From the NCBI RefSeq assembly GCF_003347605.1, contig NZ_QDFZ01000018.1:62715-126714 (forward strand): a DNA stretch of 64,000 bases, in the 5' to 3' direction. Positions 8,295 through 15,472 of the stretch are shown in pieces. Under the pieces are notes generated by a model, which saw only the letters and a program-made list of their open reading frames with translations, was not told where the DNA came from and searched no databases. Each line of letters starts with the position of its first letter. The first letter of the stretch is position 1. This DNA is from Chryseobacterium sp. KLBC 52 (GTDB taxonomy: Bacteria; Bacteroidota; Bacteroidia; Flavobacteriales; Weeksellaceae). The translations under genes and the position numbers were made by a program.

Positions 8295-8328
8295 AAAAAC
8301 GGAGAAGCAGAATTTCTCCGTTTTTTTT
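8295..8328 (+). terminator. Terminator of the leader-peptide gene
   Basis: The perfect stem AAACGGAGAA / TTCTCCGTTT with a seven-base loop is followed by eight T residues. After it, 8329-8455 shows nothing I can identify. Confidence 0.92.
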
Positions 8329-8495
8329 ATTGAATGAACCAAAGCCTTATCAGCTCTGAATTGTTATTTTTTTTCACACAATCCGTAAAAACACGGTAAA
8401 AATAACAGTGGAATTCCCAATTAAGGAATAGATTTTCTAGAATATTTTTTACGAGATTTGCATATTAATTGAGTTTTACCGCAAAACACTAAGCT

Positions 8496-9035
8496 ATGAA
8501 TACAGAATCAAACAATCCATTACAGCCCGGGACTATGTCAAACAGTCTTATCCAGGCTCTGATCGACAATTATCGTCAAAACCACTTAAGCGCAATCAAC
8601 ACTACTTTAGGAATACAAGATGCGCATTCTATTTGGTTTGACCTTCCGAAATTAAAAAATTTCATTGCAAAAATCGAAGAAGAAGCGGCAAAAGTAGATC
8701 CTGCTACCTCTGCGGAAGATCTGGGAATCCGGTTTTATTATGCTTCTTATCCTAAAACTGAAAACTGGGATATCATGGCATCTCATCCGGTACCTCAGGA
8801 ATATGCTGAAAAGCACACATTGGTTTTAATTCCTACCATGAAAAAGACAAATGAAACCGGAGTAGCCTATGATTCTGATTTTAATACTCTTCAAGCACAC
8901 GGGGAAGGCAAAGCATTTGGACTAAGCACAGCAAAAAGTAAAAGTGCAGCTTACAAACATGATGATGACGGAACAGTAGGAGAAAACAGCGGAACGCTTA
9001 TTCCTCCGGCTCCCCCTATGGGCACTTCCTATTAA
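8496..9035 (+). CDS. Conserved-looking hypothetical protein, first gene of a signalling operon
   Basis: This 179-residue protein has no signal peptide and no membrane segment, so it is probably cytoplasmic. It starts with a polar segment (MNTESNNPLQPGTMSNS), has a central helix and an IRFYYASYPKTENW segment, and ends in a Pro-rich tail (IPPAPPMGTSY). I do not recognise a domain. It lies 20 bases before the membrane protein gene and in the same orientation as the kinase and regulator, so it probably belongs to that operon. The upstream motif ATTTGCATATTAATT (8456-8470) recurs exactly in front of both M43 protease genes downstream. An accessory role in the signalling unit is inferred from position only. 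Confidence 0.75.
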   Translation: MNTESNNPLQPGTMSNSLIQALIDNYRQNHLSAINTTLGIQDAHSIWFDLPKLKNFIAKIEEEAAKVDPATSAEDLGIRFYYASYPKTENWDIMASHPVPQEYAEKHTLVLIPTMKKTNETGVAYDSDFNTLQAHGEGKAFGLSTAKSKSAAYKHDDDGTVGENSGTLIPPAPPMGTSY

Positions 9036-9055
9036 TTACCATTCTTAAACGCTGT

Positions 9056-9703
9056 ATGACTGAAATTCAGAAAATTTTTTCATCATTTATGTATTGGGGA
9101 GAAGCCTTTGCTGCTTTAATCTCCCTGATTTATTATAACCGTGTAAAAAAACAACCCTGGAAGTATCTTGCCATTTATCTCATTATTATTTTCCTGTGTG
9201 AGTCAGCTGTAAAATGGGGCGAGAAACCACTTAAAATAGACAGAATAAATTTTTACAACTACTTCGTAATTCCATTGCAGTTTATATTTTTTTATTGGCT
9301 GTATGCAAAAGAGTCTCTGAAAAAGGTAAAACTTTTTTACATTCTGACGGGTATATATATTTTAACCTATATCCTCAGGGGGCTTTTTTTCCCCGAAAAG
9401 AAAGTCATTTTTTCTTTCAATTACAATGTTGGCTGTTTACTTTTAATGGGTCTCGTGATTATGGAGTATTATAAACAGGTTAATTCATCCGAGATTCTTA
9501 ATTTCAGTAAAAACAGAATGTTTTATATTAATCTTGGAATTACGCTTTTTTATATTGCCAATCAGCCATTTATGACATTTAACTCTCTCCTCTGGAAATA
9601 TATAGACATCTGGGACATTTATTTTATCTATTTTCAGGTTTCAGGAGCAGTGATGTATATTTTATTTGCAAGTTCATTTATATGGGGAAAACAGAACTCT
9701 TAA
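9056..9703 (+). CDS. Multi-spanning membrane protein of a NarL-type signalling operon
   Basis: This 215-residue protein is almost entirely hydrophobic, with about six or seven membrane segments (for example AFAALISLIYY, YLAIYLIIIFLCESA, FVIPLQFIFFYWLYA, LFYILTGIYILTYIL, GCLLLMGLVIMEYY, VMYILFASSFIWG) joined by short loops. No catalytic motif is visible. Its last 22 bases overlap the start of the histidine kinase gene, so the two are translationally coupled. Since that kinase has only one membrane segment and no extracellular sensor domain, this protein may act as the sensing partner; that is inference from gene order. Confidence 0.8.
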   Translation: MTEIQKIFSSFMYWGEAFAALISLIYYNRVKKQPWKYLAIYLIIIFLCESAVKWGEKPLKIDRINFYNYFVIPLQFIFFYWLYAKESLKKVKLFYILTGIYILTYILRGLFFPEKKVIFSFNYNVGCLLLMGLVIMEYYKQVNSSEILNFSKNRMFYINLGITLFYIANQPFMTFNSLLWKYIDIWDIYFIYFQVSGAVMYILFASSFIWGKQNS

Positions 9704-10467
9704 TCACCATTATCTCATTCAATATCTTTTTTTTGATGTTTGTGATAGCCGTATTTATATACATCCGGAATTACAGACAGAGGAAAAGAGAATATTTAAA
9801 TGAGATTGAGATGAAAACCGAACTTCATCAAAGAGAACTTCTGTCTACCCAGCTGGAAATACAGCAGGCTACCATGCAGCAGATCGGCCGGGAGCTGCAC
9901 GACAATATTGGACAGAAACTTACCCTCGTAAGTCTTTATGTACAGCAGATGCTTTATGAGAATAAGGTACCGGAAGCAAATGAAAGAATTGATCAGGTTT
10001 CACAGATTATCAACCAGTCCCTGCAGGATCTTAGAAGCTTGTCCAAAACATTGACAGATGACAATATCAACCAGAAGGAAATTGTAACTTTGATACAGGA
10101 AGAAGTGGATAATACCAATTCCTTCAAAAAATGTCATGTAAGTTTTGAACACAATTTTAAACAACTGGATTTAGGCTTTGTTCATAAAAATGTTCTTCTG
10201 AGAATTACTCAGGAGTTTATTCAGAACAGTATAAAACATTCCCATTGTAAAAATATTTTTATAAGTCTGAACACTTCAGAAGACACTCTTTGGGAGCTTG
10301 ATATCCGTGATGATGGAATCGGGTTTGATACTTCACAGATCAAATCCAACGGAATAGGGCTCACGAATATGAAAAACAGGGCTCAAATTATAGGAGCGAA
10401 TTTTCGTATGGAAAGTAAGGAAAATATGGGAACACAAATCAATATTATCTTAAAAAAACAGTCATGA
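9682..10467 (+). CDS. Sensor histidine kinase, HisKA_3 (NarX/DesK) class
   Basis: This 261-residue kinase has one N-terminal membrane helix (residues about 6-28), a short coiled linker, and a HisKA_3 dimerisation domain with the phospho-acceptor H73 in GRELHDNIGQKLTLVSLYV. A HATPase_c domain follows (N-box EFIQNSIKHSHC, G1 DDGIGFD, G2 GIGLTNMKNRAQIIGA). It lacks a periplasmic sensor domain, so its input probably comes from the membrane protein it overlaps or from inside the cell. The partner regulator overlaps by 4 bases. The signal is unknown. Confidence 0.92.
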   Translation: MGKTELLITIISFNIFFLMFVIAVFIYIRNYRQRKREYLNEIEMKTELHQRELLSTQLEIQQATMQQIGRELHDNIGQKLTLVSLYVQQMLYENKVPEANERIDQVSQIINQSLQDLRSLSKTLTDDNINQKEIVTLIQEEVDNTNSFKKCHVSFEHNFKQLDLGFVHKNVLLRITQEFIQNSIKHSHCKNIFISLNTSEDTLWELDIRDDGIGFDTSQIKSNGIGLTNMKNRAQIIGANFRMESKENMGTQINIILKKQS

Positions 10468-11105
10468 AAAAAACGATTGTCATTGTTGACGACCATATAC
10501 TTATAGCAAAAGCTCTTGAAGGGATTATCGGCAACTTCAGCGAGTTTGAAGTAATCTATGTAAGTGAAAACGGCAAAGATCTCATCCAGAAATTTGAAGA
10601 AGGCCATCCCATTCCTGATATTATTCTTTTAGATATCAGTATGCCGATTATGGATGGTTTTGAAACCGCAGCCTGGCTTACCAAAAACCATCCCGATATT
10701 AAAATCATGGCCCTCAGTATGCAGGGAGATGACAACAGTGTTATTAAAATGATCAGGAGCGGAGCCAAAGGTTATCTTCTGAAAAACACCCACCCTAGAG
10801 ATCTGGAAACAGCACTTACACGCCTCAATACGGACGGCTTTTTTTATCCGGATTGGGCTTCCAAAATCATATTTTCCAACCTGAATAAAGAGACAGAAAC
10901 TGAAATTGCCATAAGAATTTCCGACAGAGAAAAAGAATTTCTGAAATACACGGTAACGGAACTCAGCTATAAGGAAATTGCAGACAGAATGTGCTGCAGC
11001 CCCAGAACAGTAGAAAGCTATCGTGACCAGCTATGTGAAAAACTGGATCTTAAGACGCGTGTAGGACTTGCAGTTTTTGCCATTAAAAATGGTTTCGCAA
11101 ATTAG
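10464..11105 (+). CDS. NarL/LuxR-family response regulator
   Basis: This 213-residue regulator has an N-terminal receiver domain (acidic pair D9-D10, phospho-acceptor D57 in ILLDISMP, conserved Lys in GYLLKNTHP) and a C-terminal LuxR-type helix-turn-helix (ISDREKEFLKYTVTE, then SYKEIADRMCCSPRTVESYR). It is the partner of the upstream HisKA_3 kinase (ATGA-type overlap). It ends the operon, and the next gene downstream in the same orientation is an M43 protease with its own promoter. The shared promoter-proximal motif in front of the operon and both proteases makes those proteases plausible targets, but no binding site has been shown. Confidence 0.93.
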   Translation: MKKTIVIVDDHILIAKALEGIIGNFSEFEVIYVSENGKDLIQKFEEGHPIPDIILLDISMPIMDGFETAAWLTKNHPDIKIMALSMQGDDNSVIKMIRSGAKGYLLKNTHPRDLETALTRLNTDGFFYPDWASKIIFSNLNKETETEIAIRISDREKEFLKYTVTELSYKEIADRMCCSPRTVESYRDQLCEKLDLKTRVGLAVFAIKNGFAN

Positions 11106-11297
11106 ATTTTCACCATGAAAAAATTCTTTAAAATTAAAATTTAAACGAAAAGTATTCACAGAAAATAATTAAAAACTAAGATCACATTAGTAGATTAATT
11201 AAAATTAATTAAAATTCAACGCATTTCTAAAATCATTAAATTAAAACCAACAACATTCGGAAATATTTAACACAATCGTAAACAAATACGAAAATCA

Positions 11298-11328
11298 TTT
11301 GCATATTAATTTTAAATAATATAATTTC
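11298..11328 (+). promoter_or_regulatory. Promoter of the first M43 protease gene
   Basis: TTTG (11298-11301), a 20-base spacer and TAATTTC (11322-11328) fit the Bacteroidetes -33/-7 pattern, 26 bases before the ATG. It is inside a block (11297-11340) nearly identical to that before the second copy of the gene. The preceding 11106-11290 is A/T-rich and otherwise empty. Confidence 0.65.
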
Positions 11329-11354
11329 ACATCCTCAACCTAAATGATTTTGAT

Positions 11355-12359
11355 ATGAAAAAACTATTATTTGGAGCTTTTATGCTCACAGTAATGGCTG
11401 CATGTAACAATGACAGCATTACCAATCAAAATGAAAACACAACTGACGAAGCTGCAATTTCTGCTGGCTTAGCTCAAAGAGGCTGTGCTTCTGAGGAAAT
11501 CAGACAGGAAGCATTGAAAAAAAGCCCTGAACTTCAACAAAGATTCGCGGCATTAGAAAGCAATACAGAAAAATTCGCCAATGATGTGAAATTCGGAAAA
11601 GTTCTTGCTGATGGTACTGTAGAAATCCCTGTTGTCGTAAACGTCATTTACAAAACTACAGCTGAAAACGTTTCTGATGCAAGAATTGCAGAGCAGATTG
11701 CGGTATTGAATGCAGATTATTCAGGCACCAACAGTGATGCCAATAAAATCCCGACTGAATTCCAAACCGTAAGTTCAGGTGATACAAAAGTAAAATTCAG
11801 ATTGGTAAATACCGTTAGAAAATCCACTTCAAAAACAAGCTGGGCAACTAATGATGATATGAAAAAAGCATCCAAAGGAGGAATTGATGCTACTAATCCT
11901 ACCAATTATTTAAACTTATGGGTTGTAGGCAAAATGACCAGCCAGGGCCGTACTATTCTTGGATACGCGACTTTCCCTGAATCTGCAGGTTTATGGAATG
12001 ATGGTGTTGTAATTGCAGCTCCATATTTTGGAAAGACAGGAGCTTCTTCTCCTTTCAACCTGGGAAGAACTGCAACACATGAGGTAGGTCACTATCTGAA
12101 CTTAAGACATATCTGGGGAGATGCCAATTGTGGAAATGACCAGGTAAGTGATACCCCTACACAAACTACTGCTAATTATGGGAAACCTTCTTACCCACTC
12201 TATAATACTTGCAGTGGCGTACAAAGATCTGTAATGTTTATGAACTATATGGATTATGTAGATGATGCGGCCATGTTTATGTTCTCTGCAGGACAAAAAA
12301 CAAGAATGCAGTCTGTAGTAGCTTCTTCTGGCGCAAGATCCGGATTGAGAGTGTATTAA
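11355..12359 (+). CDS. M43 pappalysin-like zinc metalloprotease lipoprotein, copy A
   Basis: This 334-residue protein is a lipoprotein: signal sequence with lipobox ending MAAC17. It carries the metzincin zinc motif H242-EVGH246-YLNLR-H252 (HExxHxxxxxH) followed by the Met-turn region FMNYMDYVDD, as in bacterial pappalysins such as ulilysin and mirolysin. A propeptide-like region lies before the catalytic domain (about 25-90). It probably degrades peptides at the outer membrane surface. It is closely similar in full length to the gene at 12751-13764, including the upstream region, showing a tandem duplication. A terminator follows directly. Confidence 0.92.
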   Translation: MKKLLFGAFMLTVMAACNNDSITNQNENTTDEAAISAGLAQRGCASEEIRQEALKKSPELQQRFAALESNTEKFANDVKFGKVLADGTVEIPVVVNVIYKTTAENVSDARIAEQIAVLNADYSGTNSDANKIPTEFQTVSSGDTKVKFRLVNTVRKSTSKTSWATNDDMKKASKGGIDATNPTNYLNLWVVGKMTSQGRTILGYATFPESAGLWNDGVVIAAPYFGKTGASSPFNLGRTATHEVGHYLNLRHIWGDANCGNDQVSDTPTQTTANYGKPSYPLYNTCSGVQRSVMFMNYMDYVDDAAMFMFSAGQKTRMQSVVASSGARSGLRVY

Positions 12360-12382
12360 AATTAAAATATTTTTACATATGT

Positions 12383-12416
12383 AAAGTCTGTCTCAGGTTT
12401 GAGACAGACTTTTTTT
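12383..12416 (+). terminator. Terminator after protease copy A
   Basis: A perfect 13-bp stem (AAAGTCTGTCTCA / TGAGACAGACTTT) with loop GGTT and a T run. The remaining intergenic DNA to 12688 is A/T-rich and holds no recognisable gene. Confidence 0.95.
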
Positions 12417-12689
12417 GTATCTGCACTCATTTTCAGCACACAAATGAAAATATTGAAATCAAAGGTTCTGAATTCGTTTTAAAAACAATATTACTGAGAT
12501 TTATTATAAAAAATATTCTATAAAAAATATAAAAATGATAAAATTATTTACCAATAAAATACACTTGAATGTGAAATATAAAATAAATAATAGAATTTAA
12601 CTAAAATTCAATACATTTTAAAATTAATTGATTTTAATTCAATCAAATTGACTAAAAATTAAGTATTCATTAAATATTTACAGAAATAA

Positions 12690-12720
12690 TTTGCATATTA
12701 ATTTTAAATGATATAATTTC
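12690..12720 (+). promoter_or_regulatory. Promoter of the second M43 protease gene
   Basis: TTTG (12690-12693), 20 bases, TAATTTC (12714-12720): the same boxes and spacing as before copy A, within the shared block ATTTGCATATTAATT...CCTCAACC. Confidence 0.65.
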
Positions 12721-12750
12721 ACGCCCTCAACCAAATTATATTATAACGAT

Positions 12751-13764
12751 ATGAAAAAATTCCTATTTGGAGCCCTGATTCTGGGCCTTATGTCGGCATG
12801 CAACAACGACAGCTTAACCAACCAAAACGAGACTTCTCCGGATCAGGATAACACTGTTCCGAGCGCTCTTAAAAGAGGTTGTCCGTCAGAAGAAATCAGA
12901 CAGGCAATGCTTCTGAAAAACCCTGCACTCAAACAAAAAATGGCTGATATTGAATTCAGTACTGAAAAGTTTGCAGAAAATCTTAAAGTGGGAAAAGTTC
13001 TTGCCGATGGAACTGTTGAAATCCCGGTTGTTTTTAACGTCATTTACAACACTTCCGCTCAAAATGTTTCCGATGCAAGAATCGCAGAACAAATTGCAGT
13101 CCTTAATGCCGATTATGGTGCTACCAACTCTGATATCAACAAAATCCCTGTTGCATTCCAGCCAGTCGCAGCGGGTGATGTAAAGATCCGTTTCAAACTA
13201 GTCGCTACCAACCGTAAGCAGAGCACAAAAACAGGCTGGAGATCTGATCTGGAACAAATGAAAAAAGCCAGTACCGGAGGTATTGATGCTACTGATGTCA
13301 ATAAAAATATGAATATCTGGGTAGTTAATTCAATTCTTGACGAAAACAACCAACCTGGAACTCTAGGCTACGCATATTACCCTGAAAATGCAGGACAATG
13401 GTATGATGGTCTTGTAATAGGCTATCAGTATATAGGTAAAACAGGTGCTTCTGCCCCGTTCAATTTAGGAAGAACTGTAACGCATGAAGTAGGACATTAC
13501 CTGAATCTTCCACACCTTTGGGGATCATCCGATGCTGGATGCCAGACAGATTACTCCAATGATACTCCTACATCTCCCGGCCCTAACTACGGAAACCCTA
13601 CCTACCCTCTAAACAGAGTTTGTGGTGGTGTAAGCCGTTCTCAGATGTTCATGAACTATATGGATTATGTAGATGACAAATCTATGGTGATGTTTTCTGC
13701 CAACCAGAAAACAAGAATGCAGGCTGTGGTAGCTGCTTCCGGACCAAGAGCGGGGTTAAGATAA
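12751..13764 (+). CDS. M43 pappalysin-like zinc metalloprotease lipoprotein, copy B
   Basis: This 337-residue paralogue of the preceding gene has the same lipoprotein signal (lipobox cysteine C17, followed by NNDSLTNQNE), the zinc motif H245-EVGH249-YLNLP-H255, and the Met-turn region FMNYMDYVDD. Long stretches match copy A (for example VSDARIAEQIAVLNADY and KTGASxPFNLGRT), with divergence mainly in surface loops and the propeptide. Both copies keep all catalytic residues, so neither looks like a pseudogene. It is expected at the cell surface as a secreted-type protease. A terminator hairpin follows 41 bases after the stop. Confidence 0.92.
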   Translation: MKKFLFGALILGLMSACNNDSLTNQNETSPDQDNTVPSALKRGCPSEEIRQAMLLKNPALKQKMADIEFSTEKFAENLKVGKVLADGTVEIPVVFNVIYNTSAQNVSDARIAEQIAVLNADYGATNSDINKIPVAFQPVAAGDVKIRFKLVATNRKQSTKTGWRSDLEQMKKASTGGIDATDVNKNMNIWVVNSILDENNQPGTLGYAYYPENAGQWYDGLVIGYQYIGKTGASAPFNLGRTVTHEVGHYLNLPHLWGSSDAGCQTDYSNDTPTSPGPNYGNPTYPLNRVCGGVSRSQMFMNYMDYVDDKSMVMFSANQKTRMQAVVAASGPRAGLR

Positions 13765-13805
13765 CCAATAACCTCAGTTCAAATATTATAAAAACATTAA
13801 AATAG

Positions 13806-13835
13806 TCTATCTCAATTTTTGGGATAGATTTTTTT
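13806..13835 (+). terminator. Terminator after protease copy B
   Basis: Stem TCTATCTCAA / TTGGGATAGA (one G-U pair) with a three-base loop, then seven T residues. Confidence 0.85.
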
Positions 13836-13872
13836 AATATTTTTACGCGATTTAAATTTCAACACCACTAAG

Positions 13873-15282
13873 ATGAAAAAAATAGCATTAGCATCAGGAA
13901 TACTATTGCATTTATACTGTATTAAAGCTCAGGATACGATCCAAATTAAAACACAGGATACGATACCCTCCAGAAATCTCAAAGAAGACCTGGCAATGAT
14001 CAGTTCAGGAAATTCTATTCAGCAGAAAACTCCTTTTTTCAAAAAAGAATGGGTAAAAAAATCGGTAGCTCCGGCTCTTCTTTTTACTGCAGCTGCTGCA
14101 ACATGGGGAGAAAAAGAAAATATACGTGAAGTAAGAAACCGATATCTGCCCAACTTCAAAGTAAAATATGATGATTATCTTCAATATGCTCCTGCTGCAG
14201 CTGTTTACGGATTAAAACTGGCAGGCGTAAAGGGCCGTAATAATTTGGGACGGGCAACTTTATCTTATGGTACCAGTTTAGCCATCATGGCGATTTTAGT
14301 CAATTCCATTAAATATACTGCAAAAGTGGAACGTCCGGATGGATCCAAAAATAACTCTTTTCCCTCAGGACATGCGGCAATGGCTTTTACCAATGCCAGT
14401 TTTCTACATAAAGAATATGGTTTGGTAAATCCTGCCTACAGTATTGCAGGATATGGTTCAGCCACTCTTACAGGGCTTGGGCGAAATTTAAACAACAGAC
14501 ACTGGGTTCCGGATATTCTGGCTGGTGCAGGTATCGGAATTATATCAACGGAACTGGGATATTTCTTTATTGACAAAATTTATAAAAACAAGGGTGATAA
14601 TTTAAGTATTTTATCCAGGATACAGGGTAACAATTATCCATCTTTTCTCTCTTTAAAAATGGGAACTGCGTTGGGCACCACTAACTTCCTGAGGGAATCT
14701 GAACTGGATGATAAAAAACAAATTGGTTTTGAGGGAGGATTGGAAGGAGCTTACTTCTTTTCAAAAAAATGGGGTGTGGGTGCAGATGTGTCTTTCAGCA
14801 GCTTCCCGATTAAATCTCAAAGAATAACATTTGATGACGAACAGGATTTTGGCAATCACGAAATCAAAACACAATCCATGGGATTCCTTTCTGCAGGTAT
14901 TGGACCTTATTTTTCTCATGAATTATCAGATAAATGGCAGCTTACTGTAAAGGTAACCGGAGGATATGCTGCAACAGCAAGTGGAAAAGTATTTTTAAAA
15001 GGAAACGATATTGATGCTCCCAACAATGAACTTCAGATCGCCAGATACAAACCCAAACCGGCTTTCCGCTGGAATACAGGAGCTTCCATGACCTATAAGT
15101 TCAATCCGGGATTAGGCCTTACTTTCTATACAGATTATAATAAAATCAACTCTACAATTCAATATTCCTTCAGCGATGAGATCAAGGAAAGTGAAGAACT
15201 GGATCAGGAACTGAACAACCTGATTGCTAAGGAAAAAATCAGTTATATTACATTAGGCTTAAGATTAACTGCCTACTTTTAA
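13873..15282 (+). CDS. PAP2-family phosphatase with a C-terminal outer-membrane-barrel-like region
   Basis: This 469-residue protein starts with a signal peptide (MKKIALASGILLHLYCIKAQ). Residues about 140-225 are a PAP2 acid phosphatase domain with all three signature motifs: K-x6-RP (KYTAKVERP, about 147-155), PSGH (about 164-167) and a third motif with Arg, His and Asp in GRNLNNRHWVPD. From about residue 245 on, the sequence changes to alternating aromatic and polar strands typical of a small outer-membrane barrel (SLKMGTALGTTNFL, GLEGAYFFSKKWGVGADVSF) and ends in Phe (LRLTAYF), like barrel proteins. The PAP2 part may act on lipid phosphates such as undecaprenyl diphosphate or lipid A; the substrate is unknown. 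Confidence 0.85.
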   Translation: MKKIALASGILLHLYCIKAQDTIQIKTQDTIPSRNLKEDLAMISSGNSIQQKTPFFKKEWVKKSVAPALLFTAAAATWGEKENIREVRNRYLPNFKVKYDDYLQYAPAAAVYGLKLAGVKGRNNLGRATLSYGTSLAIMAILVNSIKYTAKVERPDGSKNNSFPSGHAAMAFTNASFLHKEYGLVNPAYSIAGYGSATLTGLGRNLNNRHWVPDILAGAGIGIISTELGYFFIDKIYKNKGDNLSILSRIQGNNYPSFLSLKMGTALGTTNFLRESELDDKKQIGFEGGLEGAYFFSKKWGVGADVSFSSFPIKSQRITFDDEQDFGNHEIKTQSMGFLSAGIGPYFSHELSDKWQLTVKVTGGYAATASGKVFLKGNDIDAPNNELQIARYKPKPAFRWNTGASMTYKFNPGLGLTFYTDYNKINSTIQYSFSDEIKESEELDQELNNLIAKEKISYITLGLRLTAYF

Positions 15283-15290
15283 AAATACAA

Positions 15291-15468
15291 AAGAGGCTGT
15301 CTCAAAAGTGTCATTCTGAACACAGACTGAAAGTCTGCGAACGAAGTTCATAAATATAGTGAAGAATCTCAATTGACTATTAATAAGATTCTTCCTTCGT
15401 CAGAAATCGAAGATTCGACGTAGTCAATGACAAAAGCCAATTATTTGACTTTTGGAACAGCCTCTTTT
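15291..15468. terminator. Convergent terminator stem split by a REP-like element
   Basis: The arms AAGAGGCTGTCTCAAAAGT (15291-15309) and ACTTTTGGAACAGCCTCTT (15448-15466) are complementary apart from two positions and lie between the convergent PAP2 and M1 peptidase genes. T and A runs flank both ends as in bidirectional terminators. About 138 bases containing a REP-like element occupy the place of the loop. Confidence 0.7.
15309..15433. repeat. REP-like intergenic element, copy 2
   Basis: Begins TGTCATTCTGAACA and ends CGACGTAGTCAATGACA, with the internal pair GAAGAATCT / AGATTCTTCCTTCGTC. The 3' half is nearly identical to copy 1. It also has a short internal hairpin AGACTGAAAGTCT. Confidence 0.85.
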
Positions 15469-15472
15469 ACTT

